DNA of 64,000 bases from the NCBI GenBank assembly GCA_020523885.1, contig JAJAPY010000007.1, positions 62,001 through 126,000 on the forward strand. The letters run 5' to 3'. The notes under the pieces are model-generated. The model worked only from the letters and a program-made list of their open reading frames with translations. It did no database searches and was not told the DNA's origin. The position numbers and the translations under genes are program-made. The stretch comes from Candidatus Liberimonas magnetica. GTDB lineage: Bacteria > Elusimicrobiota > Endomicrobiia > Endomicrobiales > JAFGIL01. Positions 50,717 through 58,993 of the stretch are shown here, one piece after another. Numbering within the stretch: position 1 is the stretch's first letter; every line of letters starts with the position of its first letter.

Positions 50717-50989
50717 ATGCCAGGAAGACCAGGTGGTAAATATCCAAGCAAAGGTGCACCAAGATTTAATAAGAAAAAAGGCATGATAAAAAAGAAAAAA
50801 TGCCGTTTCTGTGTAGATAAATCCGATATAGATTATAAGAACATTAATTTATTAAGAGGGTTTGTTACTGAAAGAGGCAAGATACTACCGAGTACGATAA
50901 CGGGAACATGCGCGACCCATCAGCGCCTGCTGACTACTGCGATCAAGCGCGCCCGCATGCTGGCCTTGATCCCTTTTGCCGCAATATAA
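50717..50989 (+). CDS. rpsR: 30S ribosomal protein S18
   Basis: 90 residues. Core: [63 protein letters not shown], typical for S18 with the CRFC pair retained. Partner of S6 in the small subunit. It follows ssb after a repeat-bearing spacer; TTGGAGG precedes the ATG. Confidence 0.95.
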   Translation: MPGRPGGKYPSKGAPRFNKKKGMIKKKKCRFCVDKSDIDYKNINLLRGFVTERGKILPSTITGTCATHQRLLTTAIKRARMLALIPFAAI

Positions 50990-50999
50990 AACATCCCGG

Positions 51000-51070
51000 T
51001 AAACGGGAAAAGGTAAATGGTAAACGGTTTTTAAAAAACCATCTACCGTCTACCTTCTACCATTTACCAT
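51000..51070. repeat. Imperfect inverted repeat, GGTAAATGGTAAAC family
   Basis: AAGGTAAATGGTAAACGGT and ACCATTTACC arms around TTTTTAAAAAA; further pairs TACCGTC/TACCTTC lie between. It fills the rpsR-rplI spacer. A different sequence from the GCGTATAG family but the same architecture. Confidence 0.6.
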
Positions 51071-51082
51071 TCTGGAGGTATA

Positions 51083-51553
51083 ATGAAAGTAATACTGAAG
51101 TCTGATATCTTGAATGTCGGAAAACAGGGCGATATAAAAAATCTTTCATCAGGTTATGTCCGCAATTATCTTGTTCCCAAAAATCTGGCTTTGGAAGCCA
51201 CACCTCAAAACCTGAAGATCTGGGAAAAAGAAAAGGTAAAGCTGGAAAAACAGAAAGAAGAAGTCCTTAAAAAGGCAAGAGAACTGGCGGAAAGAATAGA
51301 GAAAACGTCTATAACCATTTCCGTAAAAGTAGGGGAGACCGGAAAGCTTTTCGGTTCGGTCACCAGCGCAGATATAGTCAAGGTCTTGAACGACAACGGT
51401 TTTTCGATAGATAAACAAAATGTTTTGATCGAGGAACCTTTTAAAGAAATAGGTGTATACGCAGTAGATGTCAAAGTGCACCCGGAAGTAATAGCCAGGC
51501 CGAAAGTCTGGATCGTTGAGGAAAAGGAAGCAACTAAAGAAGAAAAATCGTAA
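51083..51553 (+). CDS. rplI: 50S ribosomal protein L9
   Basis: 156 residues. The N-terminal VILKSDILNVGKQGDIKNLSSGYVRNYLVPKNLA is diagnostic; a long connecting helix (45-80) and the C-terminal RNA-binding domain (KLFGSVTSADIVKVL..., VKVHPEVIARPKVWIVEE) complete the protein. Binds 23S rRNA near the L1 stalk. CTGGAGG lies before the ATG. Confidence 0.95.
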   Translation: MKVILKSDILNVGKQGDIKNLSSGYVRNYLVPKNLALEATPQNLKIWEKEKVKLEKQKEEVLKKARELAERIEKTSITISVKVGETGKLFGSVTSADIVKVLNDNGFSIDKQNVLIEEPFKEIGVYAVDVKVHPEVIARPKVWIVEEKEATKEEKS

Positions 51554-51556
51554 TAA

Positions 51557-51642
51557 ATACAGCGTAGAGCGTGGAGCGTATAGCGGATAGAACTTCAGAG
51601 TCTTTTCTATACGCTAAACGCTATCCGCTAACCGCTAGTTAA
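51557..51642. repeat. Imperfect inverted repeat, GCGTATAG family (copy 2)
   Basis: GGAGCGTATAGCGGATAG on the left and CTATACGCTAAACGCTATCC on the right, separated by AACTTCAGAGTCTTTT. It occupies the whole rplI-dnaB spacer. Confidence 0.65.
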
Positions 51643-51646
51643 ACAC

Positions 51647-53020
51647 ATGGCTGAATTAATGGATAAAATACCACCCCAGGCCCTTGAGGCTGAAATGGCA
51701 GTTCTTGGTTCTATGCTTATAGAAAAAGAAGCCATAATAAAAGTCCTTGATATCATCACCGACCAGGATTTTTATAAGGAATCGCACCGCCTCATATTCA
51801 GGGAGATAAGGGACCTTTATCTGGAAAATCAAGCGGTTGACGCAGTGGTGGTGTCTTCAAAACTCAAAAAAGACAAGCTGCTTAACGATGTAGGCGGGGC
51901 CTTCTATATCACGGAACTTATAAACAATGTTTCTACTGCGGCTAACGTCGAACATTATGCCCAGATAGTCAGGGAAAAAGCTATCTTAAGGCAGCTGATA
52001 AATACAGGAACGAATATAGTCACTTCTGCATTTAACGAAAAAACCCCTGCCGAAGAAATACTTGATACCGCCGAGCGGCTGTTATTCAGCATAGCAGAGA
52101 AGCGTTCGCACGGTTTCTCTCATATAAAGGAATTGACTCATCCTGCCATAGAATACCTGGAAAAACTCCATAAAAACAAGAAAGATGTCCCCGGGTTAAG
52201 GACGGGTTTTGCCGAGCTGGACAGTATGACGGCCGGGCTTCAGCCGTCGGAATTGATTCTTCTGGCAGGAAGGCCTTCGATGGGAAAAACAGCCCTGGGG
52301 CTTAACATAGTGGAACATGTGGCCCTTGAACAAAAAAAACCTGTAGCCATATTTTCAATAGAAATGTCGAAAGAATCTCTTATGATGCGCCTTATGTGTT
52401 CTGCAAGCCGCGTGAATGCGCATAAAGCAAGGACGGGTTATATAGGTACGCGCGATTGGCCGGCACTTACGACAGCTGCTACAAAACTTTCGGAGGCGGA
52501 TATTTATATTGATGACAGCACGAACCTGAGCATCCTTGAACTTCGTGCAAGGGCAAGGCGCCTTGCAACGGAACTTAAAGTTCAGAAGAAAGAGCTTGCG
52601 CTGGTAGTCATTGACTATATTCAGATGATGCGCGGCACAGGCAGGTCTGAATCACGCCAGCAGGAGATGTCCGAGATTTCCCGGTCATTAAAAGGGCTGG
52701 CAAGGGACCTTAGGGTCCCTGTTCTTGCGCTGAGCCAGTTATCAAGAAAACCGGAAGAAAAAGGAAGAGGGGAGAAAAAGCCGCAATTATCGGACTTGAG
52801 AGAATCCGGCGCCCTGGAACAGGATGCGGATGTGGTGGCATTTATTTACAGGGAAGAATACTACGGCCCTACCGAGGAAAATAAAAATAAAGCGACGATC
52901 ATACTGGCCAAACAGAGGAACGGGCCTACAGGAGAGCTGGAACTAAACTTTTTCAGGGACTATACCCGTTTTGAGAACCCTGTGAGATATGAAAATTCTG
53001 AGAAGATAGCCGTAGAATAA
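51647..53020 (+). CDS. dnaB: Replicative DNA helicase
   Basis: 457 residues. N-terminal DnaB domain (PPQALEAEMAVLGSMLIEKEAI) binds primase; the RecA-like C-terminal domain has Walker A AGRPSMGKTALG (K214), FSIEMSKESL, Walker B LVVIDYIQMM, SRSLKGLARDL and the arginine-finger region QRNGPTGELELNF. It unwinds DNA ahead of the fork as a hexamer. Position after rplI is conserved in many bacteria. No strong ribosome binding site is visible because the repeat reaches to 4 nt before the start. No intein. Confidence 0.95.
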   Translation: MAELMDKIPPQALEAEMAVLGSMLIEKEAIIKVLDIITDQDFYKESHRLIFREIRDLYLENQAVDAVVVSSKLKKDKLLNDVGGAFYITELINNVSTAANVEHYAQIVREKAILRQLINTGTNIVTSAFNEKTPAEEILDTAERLLFSIAEKRSHGFSHIKELTHPAIEYLEKLHKNKKDVPGLRTGFAELDSMTAGLQPSELILLAGRPSMGKTALGLNIVEHVALEQKKPVAIFSIEMSKESLMMRLMCSASRVNAHKARTGYIGTRDWPALTTAATKLSEADIYIDDSTNLSILELRARARRLATELKVQKKELALVVIDYIQMMRGTGRSESRQQEMSEISRSLKGLARDLRVPVLALSQLSRKPEEKGRGEKKPQLSDLRESGALEQDADVVAFIYREEYYGPTEENKNKATIILAKQRNGPTGELELNFFRDYTRFENPVRYENSEKIAVE

Positions 53021-53024
53021 GAGC

Positions 53025-53176
53025 TAATTCAAAATGCAAATTGCAAAATGCAAAATTGTTGTATCCCGCTGAGGCGGGATTAATTAAAATAAATCCCGCA
53101 AAGCGGGACACCTTAATTTTGAATTTTTCATTTTTCACTTTGCATTTAAGTTAGGTAGCCGAAGGCTGCCTAACTT
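53025..53176. repeat. CAAAATGCAAATTGC-family inverted repeat with nested hairpins
   Basis: Outer arms ATGCAAATTGCAAAATGCAAAATT and TTTTGAATTTTTC...TTTGCATTT; inside are CCCGC(TGAG)GCGGG and CCCGC(AAA)GCGGG hairpins. A separate 12-bp hairpin with one mismatch (AAGTTAGGTAGCC, 53148-53176) ends 5 nt before the alr ribosome binding site and may affect its translation. Confidence 0.6.
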
Positions 53177-53194
53177 GAGTACGGAGGTATTTTC

Positions 53195-54343
53195 TTGAGC
53201 TGGACCTGCAGCTGGAAACCAAGTAACGACCATATCTATCGGCCGACGTGGATAGAGATAAGCGGTTCTGTTTTTCAAAATAACCTCAAAAGTATATTTT
53301 CCTGCCTAAAACCCAAAACAAAATTACTGGCGGTTGTAAAAGCTAATGCCTACGGTCACCTGTCCGCCCCGCTTTCAAAAATCGCTTTGCAGAACGGTGT
53401 TTATGCCCTGGGTGTCTCATCCATCGAAGAAGGCATCGCCTTAAGGCAGAACGGCATAAAAGGGAAAATCCTGGTCCTTGGGAGTATTTATCCTCTTAGT
53501 AATTTTGCCGTAACTTCCAAATACGGCCTTATCCCTACCATATCAAGCCAGTTAAGCTTACATGAGCTGGCAAGTACGGCAAGAAAATTAAAAAAACGCC
53601 TGCCTTTCCACCTGAAAGTAGATACAGGAATGGGGCGCATAGGCATTTCTCCGAAAAATGCAGTAAAACTGCTCGACGAGATAGCTTCCGCTAAAAACGT
53701 GTCCCTTGAAGGGATATATACCCATTTTTCAGTTGCAGGTACAAACCAAAAATATACTCTTAAACAATTAAACAGTTTTAAAGCCGTTTTAAAATATGCG
53801 AAAAAACTGGGGTTTAATTTTATAGCGCACAGCGCTAATTCGTCCGCCCTATTGAGGAACAGGGCTTTCCATTTAGATATGGCCAGGCCCGGTCTCTTGC
53901 TTTACGGCATGTACCCTTTTAAGGGTGCAAGAAAACTTATAAAGCTGTCCCAGGTCCTTTCCTGGAAAACAAAGGTGGTTTTTTTAAAAAGGGTGCCTAA
54001 AGGAACTGCAATAAGCTACAGCCGTACTTATATTACAAAAAGGAATTCCGTGATCGCTACTTTGCCTGTCGGTTATGCCGACGGGTACTTAAGAAAGTTC
54101 TCGAACAAGGCAGATGTCCTGATAAGAGGCCAAAGGTGCAGGGTCGTAGGCCGTGTTACGATGGATATGATAATGGTTGACGTGACCGTCGTTAAGGGTG
54201 CCGGTATAGGCGATGAAGTTGTTTTAATAGGTTCACAGGGCAAAGAAAAGATACGGCCAGAAGAACTTGCGAACATAGCAGGGACAATAAATTATGAAAT
54301 AACCTGCGGTATAAGCTATCGTGTTCCAAGGATATTAATTTAA
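53195..54343 (+). CDS. alr: Alanine racemase
   Basis: 382 residues from a TTG start, supported by ACGGAGGT 7 nt upstream; no ATG fits. PLP-binding lysine K49 in AVVKANAYGH; substrate-side motifs FHLKVDTGMGRIGI, FIAHSANSSALL, ARPGLLLYGMYP; second catalytic tyrosine in TAISYSRTY; C-terminal PVGYADGYLRKFSNKADVLIRGQRCRVVGRVTMDM. Makes D-alanine for peptidoglycan. Complete length. Confidence 0.94.
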   Translation: MSWTCSWKPSNDHIYRPTWIEISGSVFQNNLKSIFSCLKPKTKLLAVVKANAYGHLSAPLSKIALQNGVYALGVSSIEEGIALRQNGIKGKILVLGSIYPLSNFAVTSKYGLIPTISSQLSLHELASTARKLKKRLPFHLKVDTGMGRIGISPKNAVKLLDEIASAKNVSLEGIYTHFSVAGTNQKYTLKQLNSFKAVLKYAKKLGFNFIAHSANSSALLRNRAFHLDMARPGLLLYGMYPFKGARKLIKLSQVLSWKTKVVFLKRVPKGTAISYSRTYITKRNSVIATLPVGYADGYLRKFSNKADVLIRGQRCRVVGRVTMDMIMVDVTVVKGAGIGDEVVLIGSQGKEKIRPEELANIAGTINYEITCGISYRVPRILI

Positions 54344-54360
54344 AGCATAGGAAATTCAAT

Positions 54361-54433
54361 AACAGAGAGATTGCTTCGTCTTCGGCTCGCACTTCTTGAG
54401 TCATTGCGAGAAGCGAAGCGACGAAGCAATCTG
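54361..54433. repeat. Inverted repeat of the ATTGCTTCGTC type
   Basis: Arms AGATTGCTTCGTC (about 54366-54378) and GACGAAGCAATCT (about 54419-54431) enclose ATTGCGAGAAGCGAAGC. This fills the alr-mlaE spacer and could form a 13-bp stem. Confidence 0.65.
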
Positions 54434-54453
54434 CTTTTGGAAAAGAGTAATAA

Positions 54454-55245
54454 ATGAATAACAAAATCCCTGATTATGTGGGTTTATGGTTCTTAGAAAC
54501 TGCATCTGAATTAGGCAAGGTAGCCAATATTATTTTCGGCACTTTCTACTGGGTATTCCGGGGTGCCATTAATTGGAGGAATACTGTTATTCAGATGGTC
54601 GAGGTCGGCTGGGCATCTTTCCCGGTCGTTTTTTTAACCTCTCTTTTTACAGGGATGGTGCTTGCGCTTCAGATGGGTTCATCCATGAAAAATATGTTCA
54701 ACGAGCCGATCTATCTCGGTTCCATAGTATGCCTTTCCCTTGTGCGGGAATTAGGTCCTGTGTTGACATGCATAGTTATATCAGGAAGGATAGGCGCGGC
54801 TATTGCGGCAGAAATAGGGACTATGAGAGTAACTGAACAGATAGACGCCCTGTACACGCTCGGCACTGACCCCGTACGGTACCTTGCAGTACCGCGGTTC
54901 CTTGCCTGCATGCTTATGATACCGATACTTGTGATTTTTTCAAATATCATAGGAACTTTTGGCGGGCTTTTGGTGACCATGTATAAATGGAACATCCCGT
55001 ACACTGTTTATTGGAACGATATAACGGACTATATAAAAATGAGCACTTTTATGCACGGTTTCATTAAAACTTTTATTTTCTCAGGCATAATTGTATTTAC
55101 TTCATATTACAAAGGAACTACCTGCAGCGGAGGGGCGGAAGGTGTGGGCAGGGCTACTACTAATGCTGTCATGGTCTCGATGGTATTGATCCTGGTTTCC
55201 GACTATTTTATTTCTGCGATACTCGTGGCATTAGGCATAGCATAA
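54454..55245 (+). CDS. mlaE: MlaE-family lipid ABC transporter permease
   Basis: 263 residues with five or so membrane segments. Typical MlaE stretches: TSLFTGMVLALQMGSSM, LVRELGPVLTCIVISGRIGAAIAAEIGTMRVTEQIDAL, YLAVPRFLACMLMIPILV, and the C-terminal GRATTNAVMVSMVLILVSDYFISAIL. Inner-membrane permease of the Mla phospholipid transporter that keeps outer-membrane lipid asymmetry. It heads a three-gene operon with the ATPase and the MCE protein. Weak ribosome binding site. Confidence 0.93.
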   Translation: MNNKIPDYVGLWFLETASELGKVANIIFGTFYWVFRGAINWRNTVIQMVEVGWASFPVVFLTSLFTGMVLALQMGSSMKNMFNEPIYLGSIVCLSLVRELGPVLTCIVISGRIGAAIAAEIGTMRVTEQIDALYTLGTDPVRYLAVPRFLACMLMIPILVIFSNIIGTFGGLLVTMYKWNIPYTVYWNDITDYIKMSTFMHGFIKTFIFSGIIVFTSYYKGTTCSGGAEGVGRATTNAVMVSMVLILVSDYFISAILVALGIA

Positions 55246-55254
55246 CGGCAAAAT

Positions 55255-56016
55255 ATGATAAAAGTAAAAGGTGTTTATAAGAGTTTTGGAAAAAACAATG
55301 TGCTTCGCGGCGTTGACCTAGATATACATGATGCAGAGACACTTACGATCATCGGCGGTTCGGGCTGCGGGAAAAGCGTTTTGCTTAAAAATATTATAGG
55401 TTTGATAAAACCCGACAAGGGTTCTATACAAGTTGACAACAAAGAAATAACGGGATTGAATGAAGACGATCTTCTTGAAGTACAGAAAAAATTCGGTTAC
55501 CTGTTCCAGGCTGCGGCGCTCTTTGATTCATTGACGGTAGGAGAGAATGTCGGGTTCGGTTTAAAAAACTTGAGCAGTTTAAGCGATTCTCTTATAGAAA
55601 CAAGGGTACAGGAATGCCTTGCTCTTGTCGGGCTTAAAGGCATAGAGCACCTAAAACCGGCGGAAATATCCGGCGGTATGAAGAAAAGAGTAGGGCTTGC
55701 AAGGGCGATCGCCCATGAACCGAAATATATCCTTTACGACGAGCCTACAACGGGCCTTGACCCCATAATGGCCGACGTGATAAATGACCTTATAATACAT
55801 CTGCAGAAAGAAATAAAGGTGACTTCTATCGTAGTAACGCATGATATGAAATCCGCGTACAAGGTTTCAAACCGGATAGCCATGCTTTACCAGGGCAAAA
55901 TAGTGGACAGCGGCACCCCTGACCAGATAAAAAACACTAATGACGCAATCGTGCACCAGTTCGTAGAAGGTTTAAGCAAAGGGCCCATTACCCTTGACCT
56001 TGAAAAAACTATTTAA
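55255..56016 (+). CDS. mlaF: MlaF-family ABC transporter ATP-binding protein
   Basis: 253 residues. Walker A GGSGCGKS (K40), Q-loop FGYLFQAAALFDS, signature ISGGMKKRVGLARA, Walker B ILYDEPTTGLDP and H-loop VTHD all intact. Energises the Mla permease. It starts 9 bp after mlaE and is followed by the MCE gene. The last 30 residues form the short C-terminal extension usual for this family. Confidence 0.94.
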   Translation: MIKVKGVYKSFGKNNVLRGVDLDIHDAETLTIIGGSGCGKSVLLKNIIGLIKPDKGSIQVDNKEITGLNEDDLLEVQKKFGYLFQAAALFDSLTVGENVGFGLKNLSSLSDSLIETRVQECLALVGLKGIEHLKPAEISGGMKKRVGLARAIAHEPKYILYDEPTTGLDPIMADVINDLIIHLQKEIKVTSIVVTHDMKSAYKVSNRIAMLYQGKIVDSGTPDQIKNTNDAIVHQFVEGLSKGPITLDLEKTI

Positions 56017-56053
56017 CTAAAATTATTATATAACGTTTTTAATTGGAGACTAT

Positions 56054-57382
56054 ATGAATCAGGAAACTAAACTAGGGCTTTTCGTGCTTGTCGGTATTAT
56101 CGCTCTTGCCACTACGATAGTGTTTTTGGGAGATTTTCAGTTCCAAAGGAGCTATTACCTAAATATCCTTTTTAACGACATAGCCGGCCTGCCTGCAAAA
56201 GCAAAGGTCAAGATATCTGGCGTTGAAGTCGGGGCCGTAAAAGACATAACTTTAGCGGAGAACAAGGCAAAAGTCACAGTATGGATCAAAAAAGATATAG
56301 TAATCCACGCTGACTGCCGTGCGAGCATCGTAGCTACAGGGCTTATAGGCTCAAAGTACCTTGAGCTTACCACAGGAGACCCGAATACCCCTATTCTTAA
56401 GGACGGGGATACAATTGTGGGAGTAACTCCGCTCTCTTTTGACAAGATAGTTGAAACCGCTATGGAACAGCTCCACGAAATACTAAACGCTTTTAAAGGC
56501 ACCGGAGGAAGGAGTTTGGGCCAAAACCTGTCGGAGACGCTTGATAATTTAAGGAAAGTATCCGAATCGCTCCGGGTTGCTTTGTACGACCAGGAGGACA
56601 GGGTTAACAGGATAGTCTCGAACATCGACAATTTCACCGGAGATCTGGCTGATATAACAGGCGATAATAAGGAAAACCTGAAATCAGCTTTAGCAAACAT
56701 AAAAAGTGCCTCAGAGAAACTGGACAGGCTTTTGGCAGGATTGGATAAAGGCGAAGGGACTATCGGAAAACTTATGGCTGATAAGGAGATGGGAGAAGAC
56801 CTGAAGGCTACTTTCAACGACCTCAAAGAGACGACAAAAGAAGCTAAAAGGGCGCTGCGGCGCATTAATTATATCGAAACTCAATGGGATTACGAACTGC
56901 GGTACGATTCAAGGTATTCCGTTGCAAAAAGCGATATAGGTTTAAGGTTTAACCCAAGCCCCGGGAAGTTCTATTATATAGGCGCTTCAAATGTAGGCGA
57001 AGCAAGTCTCGGGGATAATAACCCGGAAGAGTATAATACCATCAATCTGCTTATAGGAAAAAGTTTCGGGCCTACGACACTTTACGGAGGGATAATCCGC
57101 AAGAAAGCCGGTTTAGGTGTAAAAGTAAAACCTTTCTGGAACTGGCAGCCTCTTAAGAAACTGGAGATCACTGTTGAAGGGTATGACTTTGCAAGAAAGG
57201 TCCCGGTAAACTCGGCTAATGCCAACGTCGGAATGAGGTACCCCGTAACCAAGTGGGCCTATGTAGGCACTCAGCTGGAAGACCCTTCGTCCCGCTCAAG
57301 CGTTAACACTTATGTTAACTTTGTGATCCGCGACGACGACCTGGGATACCTGCTGGGGCTGGTGGGATTGGCAAGGCCGTAA
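56054..57382 (+). CDS. mlaD: MlaD-type MCE protein with a long C-terminal extension
   Basis: 442 residues. An N-terminal membrane helix (LGLFVLVGIIALATTIVFLG) and a single MCE domain (about 35-120: YYLNILFNDIAGLPAKAKVKISGVEVGAVKDI...GLIGSKYLELTTG). A helical/coiled-coil stretch follows (about 140-275). From about 290 to the end a beta-rich, alternating-pattern sequence (YELRYDSRYSVAKSDIGLRFNPSPGKFYYIGASN...), ending VGLARP, looks like outer-membrane beta-barrel strands. E. coli MlaD is only 183 residues. The layout suggests a protein bridging inner and outer membranes (inference). Confidence 0.85.
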   Translation: MNQETKLGLFVLVGIIALATTIVFLGDFQFQRSYYLNILFNDIAGLPAKAKVKISGVEVGAVKDITLAENKAKVTVWIKKDIVIHADCRASIVATGLIGSKYLELTTGDPNTPILKDGDTIVGVTPLSFDKIVETAMEQLHEILNAFKGTGGRSLGQNLSETLDNLRKVSESLRVALYDQEDRVNRIVSNIDNFTGDLADITGDNKENLKSALANIKSASEKLDRLLAGLDKGEGTIGKLMADKEMGEDLKATFNDLKETTKEAKRALRRINYIETQWDYELRYDSRYSVAKSDIGLRFNPSPGKFYYIGASNVGEASLGDNNPEEYNTINLLIGKSFGPTTLYGGIIRKKAGLGVKVKPFWNWQPLKKLEITVEGYDFARKVPVNSANANVGMRYPVTKWAYVGTQLEDPSSRSSVNTYVNFVIRDDDLGYLLGLVGLARP

Positions 57383-57386
57383 TGAC

Positions 57387-57500
57387 AATGTAAAATGCAA
57401 ACTGAAAAATGAAAAATTTAGGTATTTTTATAATAAATAAAATAGTATACCTTTGGCAAGCACAATAATTTTGCATTTTGCAATTTTCAATTTGCAATGA
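57387..57500. repeat. CAAAATGCAAATTGC-family inverted repeat (copy 2)
   Basis: AATGTAAAATGCAAACTG on the left and ATTTTGCATTTTGCAATTTTC on the right around an AT-rich centre. Same family as 53025-53147. Confidence 0.6.
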
Positions 57501-57513
57501 ATCAGTTAACTAT

Positions 57514-58887
57514 ATGGTTAAATCAAAGATAAAAACAGTGTTCCGGTGCCAGGAGTGCGGGTATACAAGCCCTAAATGGCTTGGCAGGTGCCCGGACTGC
57601 GACGCGTGGAACACTATGATTGAAGAGAAGGAAACCAGCCTTGCATCTTCTTTGAACATCAGAAACCTTACGGATTTTTCATCCGAGGTTTCAAAGCTTC
57701 AGGATATTTCTGTCGAAAACAGCGAAAGGCTCAAAACCGGTATCTCCGAATTTGACAGGATACTGGGCGGAGGCGTGGTGCCGGGCTCGGTCGTGCTCCT
57801 GGGCGGAGCTCCGGGTATAGGCAAATCCACTCTGATGCTTCAGGTTTCTGCGGTCCTTGGTTCAAAAGCATCTTTAAAAGTCCTCTATGTGTCAGGAGAA
57901 GAGTCGCTGTCCCAGGTAAAAGCAAGGGCGGACAGGCTTAAATTAAAAGCTGACAACCTCTACACGGTTTCAGAAACTAACCTTGAAAACATACTTGAAG
58001 ATATAAAAAAACTCGGGCCCAATATCGTTGTTATAGATTCGATACAGACTACCTACCGCGTTGATGTTACAAGCGCTCCGGGTTCTGTCAGCCAGGTAAG
58101 GGAATGCGCGGCTGAGTTCTTGCGTCTTGCCAAATCAAAAAATATCACGGTATTTTTGCTCGGCCATGTTACAAAAGAAGGGTCTATTGCAGGCCCAAGG
58201 GTCCTAGAGCATATAGTTGATACTGTGCTCTACTTTGACACGGAAAAACAGGAAGTTTATAGGATCTTAAGGGCGTACAAGAACAGGTTCGGCCCTACTA
58301 GCGAAATAGGCGTTTTTGAAATGAAAAGCGAGGGGTTGGCCGAGGTAACGAACCCGTCTTTGATGTTCTTAAATGAAAGGTCAACAGATGCACCGGGCAA
58401 TGTAGTGGTATCGACCATAGAAGGGACAAGGCCCATACTTCTTGAAGTGCAGTCGCTTGTCACAAGGACGAGTTTCGGGCTCCCCAGAAGAATGGTGACA
58501 GGCTACGACCTGAACAGGGTGATACTTTTAATAGCTGTCCTTGAAAAAAGGGTTGGGCTGCACCTTGAATCGCAGGATGTTTTCGTAAATGTAGTGGGCG
58601 GAGTGAAGATAAAAGAAACAGGCGTTGACCTGGGCATACTGTGCTCTATAGCTTCGGGTCACCTTAACTTTGTCTGTTTAAAAGATACTATAATCCTCGG
58701 CGAAGTCGGTCTTTCAGGAGAGGTGCGTTCCATATACAATTTGTCCGAACGTCTCCTTGAAGCCGAAAAACTGGGGCTTTTAAAAGCTATAATCCCAAAA
58801 AGCAACATGAACGGTTTGAAACATAAAGGAAAGATAAAAATTATCGGTGTCGAGAACGTTAAAGAAGCTATTGAACAAATTAAATAA
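57514..58887 (+). CDS. radA: DNA repair protein RadA
   Basis: 457 residues from the ATG at 57514; the in-frame ATG 36 nt upstream lies inside the intergenic repeat and would add residues not found in the family. Zinc finger CQECGY...CPDC, RecA core with Walker A GGAPGIGKST, IVVIDSIQT, the RadA-specific KNRFG (YKNRFGPTSEIGVFEM) and a C-terminal Lon-like domain (VGGVKIKETGVDLGI, GEVGLSGEVRSI). It promotes branch migration in recombination. Confidence 0.94.
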   Translation: MVKSKIKTVFRCQECGYTSPKWLGRCPDCDAWNTMIEEKETSLASSLNIRNLTDFSSEVSKLQDISVENSERLKTGISEFDRILGGGVVPGSVVLLGGAPGIGKSTLMLQVSAVLGSKASLKVLYVSGEESLSQVKARADRLKLKADNLYTVSETNLENILEDIKKLGPNIVVIDSIQTTYRVDVTSAPGSVSQVRECAAEFLRLAKSKNITVFLLGHVTKEGSIAGPRVLEHIVDTVLYFDTEKQEVYRILRAYKNRFGPTSEIGVFEMKSEGLAEVTNPSLMFLNERSTDAPGNVVVSTIEGTRPILLEVQSLVTRTSFGLPRRMVTGYDLNRVILLIAVLEKRVGLHLESQDVFVNVVGGVKIKETGVDLGILCSIASGHLNFVCLKDTIILGEVGLSGEVRSIYNLSERLLEAEKLGLLKAIIPKSNMNGLKHKGKIKIIGVENVKEAIEQIK

Positions 58888-58981
58888 AAGCGGATAGCGT
58901 TTAGCGTAGAGCGTATAGGAACAGCAAAATCTTTAAAGGTTTTGATTTTCTATACGCTATACGCTATACGCTCTGCGCTAA
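58888..58981. repeat. Imperfect inverted repeat, GCGTATAG family (copy 3)
   Basis: AGCGGATAGCGTTTAGCGTA and CTATACGCTATACGCTATAC arms, with TTTAAAGG in the centre. It fills the radA-aroC spacer. Confidence 0.65.
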
Positions 58982-58993
58982 AGAGGTGTTTTA

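Noticed and set aside
50607-58981. CRISPR array
   Set aside because: Intergenic repeats in this region are single inverted repeats per spacer, not regularly spaced direct repeats; no cas genes are present in the window.
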